From contig QZCP01000052.1 of assembly GCA_003956705.1 (NCBI GenBank), forward strand, positions 68,221 through 132,220: a stretch of 64,000 bases of DNA, read 5' to 3'. Under the pieces are notes generated by a model. That model made no database searches, was not told the origin of the DNA, and worked only from the letters and a program-made list of their open reading frames with translations. Shown piece after piece: positions 22,367-34,267 of this stretch. This DNA is from Brevipalpus yothersi. Taxonomy: Eukaryota; Arthropoda; Arachnida; Trombidiformes; Tenuipalpidae. Both the position numbers and the translations under genes were made by a program. Within the stretch, counting starts at the first letter, position 1, and each line of letters opens with the position of its first letter.

Positions 22367-23090
22367 GATGATGTTGTCAAGAAAAGCAAATTGTCATCCA
22401 AAATATTTCACACTAACCAACCTGTTACAAGGTAACAAAAATAATCCTATTAAAACAGCTGATGTCCACACTTGAAGCCGAAAATTTTTTTCTCTGATGC
22501 AACATCTCAAATGTGTGTGTCTGTGTTTATGCCATCTGCTGGATATCTGTATTCTGTGCATTTGATACACTTTTTGAGGCCAACAACATCACCATCAACA
22601 ATCGCTAAATTATATGGATAATTGACAATGTAATCGATTAAAGGTGTGATTTACTTAATGTGCATGATGTTCAGTTGATGATGTGATGAATACAAGCATT
22701 TAGCGCTTCTAGTCTATTGGAATCTTTGGAATGTTGCTATTTTTGATGAGCATCAGTTGGCAACACATATTCGATAAAATCATCTAGTTAATTGTTTTCT
22801 TTTTTTTTGTGTGAAATTATTTATTATCTCTGGATAATCTTTACTCAAGCTTCCTAATTATACAACCAAGCTTACATATGCTTTGATGCTTTTCTGGTCT
22901 TCTGTGTTTCATACTGCCACAATTAAAAGGATTGAAAATAAGCTCTGCCCCGGTGATTCAGTTGCTTCTTCTTTCGCACAATATTAATTGTTTGTCAAAT
23001 CATGTTCCTACCGCTCATTCATCTATAATTTATTCTGATTAATAATGATGGCCAATTGAATTGTGTCCACCATAAATCGCTTAACAAGTG
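22367..23090. other. Divergent intergenic region
   Basis: Lies between the start of the 100-aa orphan (minus) and the start of the LARGE-like gene (plus). Probably contains both promoters. No coding sequence or clear TATA box seen. Confidence 0.45.
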
Positions 23091-25850
23091 ATGCTGACCA
23101 TTCGGCTTTCGTCCAGTCGAAAAGGAGCAAAGCTCAAAATTAACGGGGTCAGCATAAGAATATGGACACTTTGTATGGTCCTATGTTGTGCCATTCCCAC
23201 CGCACTTGTGATTTATTATCACTATTTTCTCAGTCATTGGAGTCTACTTCGTCCTGGTGGTGAGTTAATTTTCGATTATTGTTAATCATTTTCCAATCTG
23301 TGGCTCAATTCTATTTTTTACGTTGTTCTCATATATGTATGTTTTATCTTGAAGCTGGTCGCTTTTCATCGACAAACTTTCTCGGTTTCAATGATCGTGA
23401 AGCTAAATTAGCTGAACGAGTTCGAGAAGTTGAGGAACACAATCAAATTCTTCGTCGACAATTGACGTGAGTTGAGACAAAAGTTTTTGTGCCAAACCAT
23501 ACTAATATTAATCTCTCTTCAAATCTTCCAATCTTCGAATGAAGGTTATTCCGTAATCAGCTTATGAATATAGCTGATGATGCTCATCATCAGCGGCAAC
23601 TCAAGAATCAGCATCTTCCACAAGGTTCAGAATCAATCAATGATACAGATAAAACAAATGATACTCATCATGCGAATAGCTCAAAAAACGGACCACCATC
23701 AATGAAGAATAATTCAAATGCTCCCAAATGTCCCGATGGTCCAAGTGATTCATTATCATCAAAGTGTGAAATTATTCATGTTGCTATTGTTTGTGCGGGT
23801 TATAATTCGAGCAGATCAGTTGTAACTCTAATCAAATCTATTCTCTTCTATCGCAAAAATCCATTACATTTCCATTTCATCACCGACTCTACAGCTCAAC
23901 TGATATTGAAAAAACTCTTCGAAACTTGGGTAGTACCAGGAGTTGATGTTGATTTTTATCTCACCGATAATCTACAGCAAGATGTTTCTTGGATTCCCAA
24001 TAAACACTATTCAGGTGTTTATGGTTTAATGAAACTCGTTCTGCCAAAAGCACTGCCAGCTTACTTAGATAAAGTCATTGTTTTGGATACTGATGTGACA
24101 TTTGCCACAGATATTCTAGAGCTTTGGAAAATTTTCTCTCTTATGAAAGATAAACCTCTTGGTTTAGTTGAAAATCAAAGTGATTGGTATCTTGGGAAGA
24201 TTTGGAAGAATCATCGTCCATGGCCTGCACTGGGAAGAGGATTCAACACCGGAGTCATTCTTATGAGCTTGGCTAATCTACGAAAATTTAATTGGTCACA
24301 AGTCTGGAAAATGATTGCTGAAAAAGAATTACTCTCCATGCTCTCTACATCTCTGGCTGATCAAGACATTTTCAACACTGTGATAAAACATCACCCCTTC
24401 TTGATATACAAGGTATGTTTTTACGCGCTTCCGTAACTCGTGTTATTGATCAATTTCCTTTGTTATAGCTTCCTTGTCAATGGAATGTGCAATTGAGTGA
24501 ACACACTCTCTCAGAACGATTATGCTTCACTGAAGCTCAAGATTTGAAGATAATCCATTGGAATTCACCCAAAAAGTTGAAAGTGAAAAATAAGCACCTT
24601 GAATTCTTCAGAAACTTATACCTTACATTCCTCGAATATGATGGTAATCTTCTCCGTAGAGAACTTATTGGCTGTACCAATATAACTAGAACCATAGCCA
24701 ATCGATTAATATTTGGTCAAAGTAATGGTCCCTACAGTGATCTTGATGAGGAAGATATTTGTTATGAATTTCGTAGAGCTCGTGTCACAAAGTATCGTAC
24801 CCATTTATACTATGTAGATTATAGTTATGAACCTGACCCAGAAGGAAATGATGTTACTCTGATTGCTCAGCTGTCGGTCGACCGACTTCAAATGGTCGAA
24901 TCGCTGTGTAAACATTGGGAAGGTCCCGTGAGCTTAGCTCTATACATGTCCGATTCGGAAGTACAACAATTTTTCACATACATCACCAACTCTCCAGTGC
25001 TTCGAGATCGTCGAAACATTGGCTATCACATTGTTTACAAGGAAGGTGACTCATATCCTATCAATCATCTCCGCAATATTGCCCTTCGACAAGTTAAAAC
25101 ACCGTTCGTCTTCCTTACGGATGTAGATTTTCTGCCCATGTTTGGCCTTTACGCTTATCTTAAGCGCTCGATTCTCACAATTGACTTATCAAATAATCCA
25201 AAACGAGCTCTTATCATACCAGCATTTGAAACCCAAAGATATCGTATTGATTTTCCTAAATCGAAAGCTGATCTCATAAAAATGCTCGATTTGGGAACTC
25301 TATTCACATTCAGATATCATGTTTGGACAATAGGACATGCTCCCACCGATTATCAACGCTGGCGAACAGCTACAACTCCTTACAGGTAAGAATTTATTCT
25401 CCTGAGGTATGAAATTCATGACTTCAATTATCTCATCTATGGTCATTTATATTTCGGATCAGAATCCAATGGGAACGTGATTTTGAGCCTTATATTGTTG
25501 TCAGTAAAGATGTGGTCGATTATGATGTTCGATTTGTAGGCTTTGGCTGGAACAAAGTTTCTCACATCATGGAGCTTCATGCTCAAGATTATCAATTCAT
25601 AGTTTTACCCAATGCATTTGTCATTCATATGCCCCATGCACCCAGTTTTGGTATTGCTAAATTTCGATCAAGTGCTGTTTATAGAAGGTAAGCTACATTT
25701 GGTCACTTGAAGAGAAAAAACAATTCTAATAGATCGTAATCATTTTTCTGCAGGTGTCTTAACGTGATCAAAAGTGAATTTGTTTCCGATCTCTCTCATA
25801 AATATGGTAGAGATTTCAACAATGTATTAGACAATAATATTTTGAGCTAG
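23091..25850 (+). CDS. LARGE1: LARGE-like xylosyl/glucuronyltransferase
   Basis: Six exons: 23091-23259, 23355-23466, 23545-24412, 24469-25385, 25463-25687 and 25754-25850, in phase, giving 795 residues (human LARGE1 is 756). Residues about 20-45 are a type II membrane anchor for the Golgi; exon 2 encodes a short coiled coil. The first catalytic domain (GT8-like) has DTD at about 275-277 in VIVLDTDVTF. The second (GT49-like) has DVD at about 601-603 in FLTDVDFLPMFG. The C-terminal block RFVGFGWNKVSHIMEL and HMPHAPSFGIAKFRS is diagnostic. The enzyme alternately adds xylose and glucuronic acid to build matriglycan on alpha-dystroglycan, so that it binds laminin. A GTG three bases before the ATG should not be taken as the start. 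Introns are 50-95 nt. Both DXD motifs are intact, so it is probably active. Confidence 0.95.
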
Positions 25851-27029
25851 TTGAAGTTGTCCCAAGCATTTGTATTTTGTTTAAATTCGATAGAAATTAT
25901 AATGCATTTATCCCTCGATTTTGACTTCTTTTATGGCTGTTACCATTAATTATGATGATTTATATCAATCAGGCAGTTTCAGGCAGAGTATATACTTGCA
26001 ATCCATCAAGACACTTCAATTCAACCTAGAATCTGAGACCTCGACCTCGACAATGACCACCTAGTCTGTCATCTTAACTTTGAATCATCTTCCGAAGGAA
26101 TCGTCAGGAATGAGATCGCCTCGTTATCTATTTGATTCCCGATCTTAACAAGTTCTTGTCTTGTATAATAAGACAACTAATGGAAAGGGATCAAATCAAT
26201 GCTCTATTTCAGTTAGCCTTTCTTGAATGTGTATTCTCTGAAAAAGCCATAGGATAAGTTGATGGTTGACCCTTTCTCATGAATACAATCATTCAATACT
26301 TTCTCTCTCTCTCTCACACTCACTCACTCTCTCCTAAAGAGTAAGTAACATTACGTTTTGCTCTCTCCTCTACAGAACCATCGCTCGTTTTACATGAGTC
26401 GAAAACATGTCTAGCTGAATTAAATGCTAATTTCCTGCAGAGAACGCTTGTTTAAATAGTGCCCATTTTCGAGGATTGACTATTCTGGTTAATCTGATTT
26501 CTGGAAAGATATTCTTGAGTATAAGATGAAAAATAATGGTTTGGAGACACACAGTCTAGTTTCATTCAGTCGTCTATCTCTTCTTACCCATTGGCATCAT
26601 CAATTCTTATCAGAATCCCACTCTAATTTTTGGTCTCGTTCTTACCATGAGCTGTGACGGAGAGTTAAGATACAACAATAATTTGGAATCTTTCTTCAAT
26701 GATAATTTTTCCGATGAATGTGAGAAAAAATTGAGTATACACTTAATTGCTAGTTATTCTTGCTCCCTAGAAATTGCTATGAACCTTGCTCAAGGATAAA
26801 TTGTCAAGAAAAGCTGATACTAGATGAATCAAGTTTTCAACGCCCACTACTCATTCACTGTATCTAAAATTTGCGTCCATTTTTGGTACAATAAGCGTAC
26901 ACTTTGCACACATTTCAAGTTCAATCAGACTTTTTCTTTTATTATTTAACGAATCAATTTGTTTTGATTAGTTCGTGAAAAGTTATTCAAATCGTTTGAT
27001 TGAACGAAGTTTGTGTAGTATTGAATAGA
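25851..27029. other. Intergenic between LARGE-like and GST genes
   Basis: No coding sequence is supported. A short CT/CA run lies at about 26302-26333. The right part should include the GST promoter. Confidence 0.5.
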
Positions 27030-27750
27030 ATGGCTCCTAAACTTGGTTATTATGCAATTCGTGCTCTTGCTGATCCTATTCGATTGATGCTTCATCATGC
27101 TGGTGCTGAGTTTGAAGATTTTCATTATTACATAAACCCACCACCAAACTATAATCGAGATGCTTGGTTTTCCGTCAAATATACCTTGGGACTTGATTTT
27201 CCAAATGTGCCTTACTATATGGATGGTGACCTCAAGATCACTCAAGCTGCAGCGATAATGAGATATTTGGGAAGAAAACATGATTTAATTGCCAAAACTG
27301 AGGAGGAACATATACGATCTGATCAAGCTGAACAAGTTGGAATGGGTAAGTTTTCATCGATATTTTTCGATTGTATTTTCGAGTAATGAATTTCATCATC
27401 TATTGTTAGAAACTATGTGGCAATGTCTCATACCTTGGTACACAAACAAGGATCATGAGAAAGCTATCAATGAAAAAATTCCACCAAAAATTGAACAAAT
27501 CAGCAAATTTTTGGGTGATCGTCAATTTTTGCTTGGAGATCGAGTTACTTACGTAGACTTCCTTTGGTATTCTGTGCTCGACTATATCCGTCTATACAAA
27601 TCGAGTCTCTTGGATGGTGCACCTAATCTGATCGCTTTTCTGAATCGAATTGAATCGCTTCCTCGGATCGCAGCTTATCTGAATAGCGATAAATTTTATC
27701 GTAAACCAATCTGTGGATCAATTGCGTTTTGGGGTGGCTCGAAAGAGTAG
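27030..27750 (+). CDS. Glutathione S-transferase, mu class
   Basis: Exons 27030-27345 and 27410-27750 (64-nt intron, phase 1) give 218 residues, the standard mu-class length. The N-terminal thioredoxin-like domain starts PKLGYYAIRALADPIRLML, with the catalytic Tyr in GYY; it continues with the mu-type LGLDFPNVPYYMDGDLKITQ, which includes the cis-Pro and the Gln that bind glutathione, and MRYLGRKHDL. The helical C-terminal domain has the N-capping region FLLGDRVTYVDFLWYSVLDY. The enzyme conjugates glutathione to electrophiles in the cytosol, a detoxification role. The mu class is expanded in mites and ticks and not reported from insects. The ATG at 27030 is the first in frame. A poly(A) signal follows the stop. 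Confidence 0.96.
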
Positions 27751-27818
27751 TTTCAGAAATACACAATGTACTACTGGTAGAAAATCGGATTTTTGAAGAT
27801 TCTTTCACCATCTTGTTG

Positions 27819-27824
27819 AATAAA
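27819..27824 (+). terminator. Poly(A) signal for the GST gene
   Basis: AATAAA about 70 nt past the GST stop, plus orientation. Confidence 0.6.
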
Positions 27825-28720
27825 AACTTTCCCAGTATAAACTAGACCCAACGAATAATTCTCTATTTCTCTATCTCTGTCTCGTAAGAGACTCGAAAGC
27901 GTATGAAATGTTCTCCGAATGATACCTTCTATCAAGGTCCCAGAAATAAACCACTGTTAAACCCTAAAAACTTTCACCCCAAATGAAAAGTCCTAATTTA
28001 ACTCATCTCTCTATTCTATAATTTTTCATCGAAGATTTCAACCATCGTACAAGAAATCAAGTCGGGTAACGTTCAAAACTTGCATATATATAAAACTTTT
28101 TTAAGGTTTCCGTTAAAGTTGGCAACTTTAAGCAGACGGAGAATATTCCGAGGAGGTCTGGTGTCACATCAAAATTGGCTCGTGAAGATCTATAAACTAG
28201 TCAATCCAAGCGTCGATGAACTCTAGAATAGAATGCTGGACGAAAGATTTCCATCTAATGTAAATTACAAATAATAATATTAACAGACAGAAATAATCCA
28301 AAAAAGTGTATCTGTAGTACACAATAATCTTATAAATAATCAAAATCATCAACATCTTAATCTTAATCTTCGCTCCATTTTCAATATTACCAATCGAGAA
28401 GTTCATCAAAATTCTTAGAAGTCAATCTGTATATAGTGGAAACGTTCTCATCCCAATCAAGAGTAAAATTTTAAAAATGCTATGCTCTCAATAAATTGAT
28501 AGAAAATTCTCAAAAAAGCAAATCTGCAAGAATTCATGATATATTCCACCAAAAAGTATCACAAACCATCCCACCAAAAATGTTAACGTTGCAACGAAAC
28601 TCAAAAAAAATCCGAAACGTTCACTATCAGATGTCACTACTAGCCGTCAACTCCTAGCGATAATGGGAGGAGCTTAAAATCGGCGGTAAGTTTTTCGGAA
28701 AAAAGTTGGGAGCCGAAGTT

Positions 28721-28739
28721 AGGCTTCAGACTGAAGCCT
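28721..28739. repeat. Perfect 9-1-9 inverted repeat
   Basis: AGGCTTCAGACTGAAGCCT is self-complementary around a single central base. It lies about 0.7 kb upstream of the WHD start codon, in a locally less AT-rich stretch. Confidence 0.7.
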
Positions 28740-29424
28740 TCAGTATCAGTAGTTCAATGTTGGCCGTCGAGATCAGCAAGATTGGCCAAGTGTGTAGAGT
28801 TACATTTACCTTTTATTTTCTTCTCTCATGCCAACAATGGCCATGAGATGAGAATTTTCGTTTCTCTCTCTCTTTCTCTTTCATTTTCATATGATTTGCT
28901 GTGTTACTTGGAATCCAGAGAAAGAGGGAGAGAGAGAGGGTGAAGATATACATAAAAAAACTTTCAATTTGATTATAGTGACCAATCCAGCCACCCTCAT
29001 CATCAACCTATTCTCGTGTGACTCCCACTCTTGCTCAAGGTTCTAGCGAATGTGGTTAATGTGTTTGAGCTAATGTGTGTGTGTGTGTACATGGTTCGAG
29101 TAGATCAAATTTGATCTATTGTCGACTCAGGTGTGGGTAACTTGGATTACTCTCTCAATCGTTTTTGTTCAATACCAAGGATTATCATGATAAAAGGATA
29201 GCATCGTTTCATGTGTTGATACTGTGTGAACGGATAATTTGATCAACAGTAAAAGATTTTCTATCAGATTTTTGGACAAATTCAGTTTCTCCTATCTCAT
29301 CTACCATCACTATACTGGGTGGGCTTTATCTGTGTTCATTTAGTGTGCATTGAATAATCGTCCAAAAAAACAGAAGTCTTTTTTTTCTGTGGATTCAAGG
29401 GGAAACCTTTGTGTGTATGTAACC

Positions 29425-29704
29425 ATGTCGTCAGTGAAATGGATCGTTGAACCAGTGTTCCTGTGTCGTAAACCGTTGCCACCGGACAAAAAAGATGATC
29501 CATCTGATTTGGATACCATTGCCAACAATGCAATGTGTTCACTTATTCGTCAATTATCATCCATATCACACATATCACATTCCATATTTACTGAAATATT
29601 TACCGAATGTGAAACACTCAAGGAACGAAGTCATCAATTGAAACAAAAGCTAGATCGATGTTCATCTATTGTATCCAAATTAAATGCTAAATCTGTTAAA
29701 GTCC
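29425..29704 (+). CDS. First coding exon of a WAVE/NHS-type WHD protein (partial)
   Basis: The exon begins at the first in-frame ATG (context AACCATGT) and ends at a strong donor CC|GTAAGT at 29705, in phase 1. It encodes about 93 residues: SSVKWIVEPVFLCRK, then DLDTIANNAMCSLIRQLSS, a helix (HSIFTEIFTECETLKERSH) and a coiled-coil-like end. This pattern matches the WAVE homology domain of the WAVE/SCAR and NHS/GUK-holder families, which act in actin regulation through Abi and related partners. The opening IVEP..LCR favours NHS/GUK-holder over WAVE. The rest of the gene was not found in the next 18 kb and may lie far downstream, since first introns in this family can be very long. WHD call moderate to good; choice of family tentative. 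Confidence 0.65.
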
Positions 29705-30076
29705 GTAAGTAGAAAATTTTTCTTAACTTAGCTCCTTTTACACTATCATCATGATCATGGGAATACTATTCATTTCGAAACTTTTTGGCATACCTACATG
29801 TCAACACACTTTCACTCATTTCGGCACGATATATATAATCAAATTTGAGACACTATTCATCACACAATCATATATTCTCATTATACATGTACATTGAAAC
29901 TTTTATATATACTTGAAGAACTTTTCCAAAAGCATTCAATCATGTGTGTGTGTACATGAATCACACATCTACTCTGAAACGCATTTAGTACCACTACTTT
30001 TTGATTATGCAATGAACTTTAAAGTCAAGAATCTGAATCAGAATGATGATGATAATGGTGTTTATATATTACCCTC

Positions 30077-31007
30077 TCATTCATCACTTTCCTCACTTTC
30101 ACCATCTTCATCCTGCTGTTTTCTTTTATCACCATCATTTGGATTTTGATTATCATTCTTCATTTTTGGCAATTGAGCTTCTCGTTGAACCGAATCAATG
30201 TACGACATAACTCCGGCAACCAGAGCAGTTGAATTGGTCTGTTTACCGACCTCGAAAAGTGTCTGATTCATTATATTCAAATTTTCTCTCACAATGTCCA
30301 CATTGAATCCAGTCTTTTTAGCTTCATCCGATGAGTTGACACACTCCATAACTTGCATTTTGATGGTCATTGGTAAAGTTAAATCTTCGGCAAACTTTTC
30401 CAATACCAAATTGAGCTCTTCAATTGAACATTTTGATGGATAACACCAAGCAAAAGAGTAGGAAAAGTCTCTGTGGAAGGAAAAATCAGAGGAAATCCAT
30501 GTAAAAATTGGATCAATTCAGTATACGAATATCGTTACCTTGTCTTGCTACCAAACTTCATGGTTGAATTTGTGATAATCTTACAAAATTTACCATCATT
30601 ATTCTTGAAACAGTTTTCAAGTTTCAAATTTTTATCCAGTAAACTTTTCACTTTCTCTCCATCATTTTCCTTCTCGGCTACACATATATCATGTTGGTAG
30701 TCACAGGGAGATGAAAAAGCGATATATTGAACAGAACTTTTAGTATAGAGAAAGATTTCAGTAGCCTTAATCACTCACCCACGGTTTCGGTAAAATTTTT
30801 CCATGCTTGATAGCATGGCTCAGATACAAGTTCATTCATATCATTTCTCTCTAGGAATGTTGAAAATCGTCTTGAAAAATAACTTTCCATCTGAACTTTC
30901 GGATTTTTTCGCTGTCTGGTCCTTCTTCTTCTCGCTTCACCAATTGTGGCAATGAATAGGACACAAAACGTGATTGTCAAAAATAGTTTATACATGATTC
31001 TTATCAC
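30077..31007 (-). CDS. Secreted protein with NRF-like cysteine domain
   Basis: Minus-strand exons 31007-30779, 30677-30539 and 30470-30077 join in phase to 253 residues. The acceptor at 30677 (GTGTAG|CC) was chosen because the upstream candidate near 30736 is out of phase. A signal peptide (YKLFLTITFCVLFIATIGEA) is followed by a basic run RRRRTRQRK. A domain with EPCYQAWKNF, LENCFKN, GKFCKI and FAWCYPSKCSIEEL resembles the extracellular NRF domain (nose resistant to fluoxetine), which normally precedes a multi-pass acyltransferase-3 domain. Here no membrane segments follow; instead a helical part and an acidic, disordered tail (QDEDGESEESDE). It would therefore be a soluble secreted stand-alone NRF-type protein. 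It lies on the strand opposite the WHD gene, possibly inside its first intron. Domain identity is by cysteine pattern only. Confidence 0.7.
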
Positions 31008-32271
31008 TATTATTCACTTGTGTCAAAAATAGATGAAGAAAGAAAAATTTTTCAAACACACAAACAGTTCAATTCATATGGATCAACATTCAACTTACCA
31101 CACGAAAGTCACTACTACTGATAAATAATTGACCAATCGATCGACTTTATTTGTACCATGCTTTTCAGTATGCATTTACTTCTCTCTTTTGAATAGCCTC
31201 CTAAAATTTCCGTAATCTGAGCTGAAAATATTAGCCACATTGACCATTGAGAGTGGTAATAGTAGTAGGAAAAAATTCATCAGAATCTGTGTGCATTGTA
31301 ATATTGTATTGTAAACATGCATGTATTGCATCTCAATTGTTCAAGGGACAATTTTTTTTCGTCCTGATAATGTAATTCTTTCGGAAGATTTATCCAATGC
31401 CTGTCCGAATAATGTTCTGATCAAACTGCTACACGTGTAAAAAAGATTGGATGGATTCACAATCATGTAATCATTTCATCTGAATCGATTCACTTCTTCC
31501 ACCTTCTACCTCCCTCTCCTATTCTTTTGAGCTATTCTCATCTTCTTTTTCGCAAAAGGTCGAAATCGTGATATTTGGAAAATGTTCAGGCACCTCTTTT
31601 CGATTAGCTATTCCTTTCTGTCACCCAGCATGCTCAGCTTGTAGCTTAAATTCGAATAGTTGTCATTCCAATTGTGATCATCTCTCTTCCTCATGTCTTT
31701 CTCTCACGATCTGTATTCACTAACTACTTTTTATATGTCATCACAGTTGATCAAATAGTGTTAAAAAGTTCACAGGAAAACTGTCGATCAGCTGGTGCTG
31801 TTGACTGGAGGGTTACCTTAATTTTTTTTGCGCTCATCAAAAATACTTTTCACTTATATCATTATACATTCGATCTAGAGTAATTCATAGAAGAGACAGT
31901 AGCAAAGAAACGCTAATTACACACAATACGGAAACAGCTGACTTATTCAAGAGAATTCACTTCATCATCATGATATCAGCCAGGCTAACTTCTTCATTTT
32001 TCCATGGCTTTGTTGATATTATCTTATCAAAATTTTTTCCCTCTCTCTCTACCTGCTTGATGCCAGAAGGCATTTCAAGTTGATACACCAAAATCATAAT
32101 GAGATAATTTGTTTACTTCCCTTCACCAGTGAATCGGTTTCTTTCGCTCTCTTCCAAAAAGAATGCCATGAATCCGGTTCCAAAGGATTGCTTATCTTAC
32201 TGATTAAGATTGTTTCACAATAAATTGCTAGATTTTTTGATGATATATTTGAATTACTTTTTTTCTACTCT

Positions 32272-32274
<3 letters not shown>

Positions 32275-32362
<88 letters not shown>

Positions 32363-32380
32363 TCTCTCTCTCTCTCTTCC
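32275..32380. repeat. (CT)n microsatellite
   Basis: Pure TC dinucleotides for about 80 nt, then interrupted CT-rich sequence. Confidence 0.95.
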
Positions 32381-34202
32381 CTCGAAAGTGAATGGAAATT
32401 CATTTGCATATATTTTTAATTAACTGATATCAAAAGAGAGTGAGAGAGACCATGATCATCCCATTACACTACGAAGCAAGCCCATTACGACAGATGCTCT
32501 AAATTAGATCGTCATTGAAATCTTTTACGGTCAATAACACTATTGTGTGCATACACCTTGATGTGGTACAAATTTTAAGCTCTATTATGCTTCGTTTTTT
32601 GCCAACATTATCTCCATCGAAGTATCATGGAACAAGAGGAAATACAATTCATGCATGTGGAGTAAGAGGCTGGCCACATTTTTTTCCTAGATGAATCGAC
32701 ATTTTGGAGAGTTTGTTTGTAAGCATTGCTGTGACCTAAAACGAATTGGCTTCATCAATGGATGATTATGATGCTGGAGAGAGAGAAAGATGTTTCGATA
32801 TTATTGGAAGTTGACACTCTCTCCATGCAATTCGATATACTTCATGCTTACCGTGTGTATGTACTTGTGTGTGAATTCATACTAAAAGCTGACCAAAATG
32901 GTATGATTTCATGTTCTATTCTGTCCTGTTCATGTCTGATGACCTCAGACAAAGTTGCCTGACCGCTGGTCAGTCACTTGATTGTAAACGATGTCCATTG
33001 TATGGTAATCCTATCTGAACGCTGACTGCCCAAGACCTGATGCCTAAAGGTAGTTCATTTTGAAGCGGGTCGCTTTTGGGTGACCAAAAGATCGATCATC
33101 TTGATATTCGGTTGAATTCTTATCGGAAGCAAAGAGTAGACTTGGAATAGATGATAATCAAGATGATCATTTACATGGATTTCAAGCATTTCCAAAGCTG
33201 GCTACATGATTCTCTCTCTCTTTCTTGCCTCACCAATGTGTGCCTCTACTAATCACTAATCAGCACATTTTTTTGTGAAGCTTGCCATTCATCAAATCAT
33301 CAACTGATTGACGAATTGAGAAAAAGAAGACAACAAACTGATTCATGATGATGAAAGATTGACTAGATAAGAAAAATAGATAATGTTCAGACTGACATGT
33401 CAGAGTGTCTGTATATTTATCTTTCTCTCTCTGCTCATTTAATAGATTCTCTCTCTCTCTCTCTCTCTCTTCCTCATCAACCATTTGGCTTGATAATTAT
33501 CAAATGAATTCGATAAGAGATGGCCACTTTTAATCTTCTTATACACAAACATGGACATGTATTATGAGCTTATAGACTGAGGACCCTCAAATTTTTCCTG
33601 GCGGTCCTAACCCGATGATAACCGTTTTTCGGAAGCTCAACAAATTGTGAACCCCTCTACTTCTCTGTGTGTACTCTGGTAACCGATAAGCGATTTAACA
33701 GTCCTCTCATCGGATCTGTCTCTCTCCCTCAATTCTCTTCCTTTCCTGAAACTGAATCAGTTGATCCTCTTGGCTTGAAAAGAGAAAGAGAGGGCTTTTG
33801 ATCGGTCCATCGACTTGATACGGCCTCCTTCAATCACATGTGTGTGAGAGACTGGTAAACGAATCGATCGATTGGCCTGAACATGGCCTCAGCTGGCATC
33901 ACGATCCGAGTATAAAGTATAAAAGAAGGAAAAGAAGAAGAAGCAAAAAAAGTGGGCACAAGAGAGAGAGAAGAGAGAATAGTAACATCATTCATTCATT
34001 CATTCTCTCTTCCTCCTCTCTCATACTGTTCATACAACGTCCCGAATGACGCTTTATTTTCAGCCTGATCAACCGTCGAATGGCGTTATATGTTCACGGA
34101 CTAAGGCCGAAGGAAATCCTCTGACCTCCATACACTCTGTACAGTCTCTCTCTCTCTCTCTCTCCTCTACTTTACTCTGGGCCAAAATGTTACATACACT
34201 AT

Positions 34203-34205
<3 letters not shown>

Positions 34206-34264
<59 letters not shown>
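34206..34264. repeat. (CT)n microsatellite
   Basis: About 29 TC units; a shorter TC run precedes it at about 34145-34164. Confidence 0.95.

Positions 34265-34267
<3 letters not shown>

Larger units (their letters stand above)
27751..29424. other. Intergenic; 5' region of the WHD gene
   Basis: Contains the GST 3' UTR, a 19-nt perfect inverted repeat at 28721-28739, purine and pyrimidine-rich runs near 28862-28940, and probably the promoter and 5' UTR of the plus-strand WHD exon. No other coding sequence supported. Confidence 0.45.

Noticed and set aside
23088..23090. GTG as start of the LARGE-like gene
   Set aside because: Nuclear genes start at ATG; the ATG at 23091 follows immediately.
30678..30778. 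Frameshift or broken splice in the NRF-like gene
   Set aside because: The first acceptor tried (near 30736) was out of phase, but the acceptor GTGTAG at 30678-30683 restores phase and gives a cysteine spacing that fits the domain.
32210..32419. Open frame of Leu-Ser repeats
   Set aside because: It is a (CT)n microsatellite read through; the same artefact recurs at 34046, 45920, 46424 and on the opposite strand.
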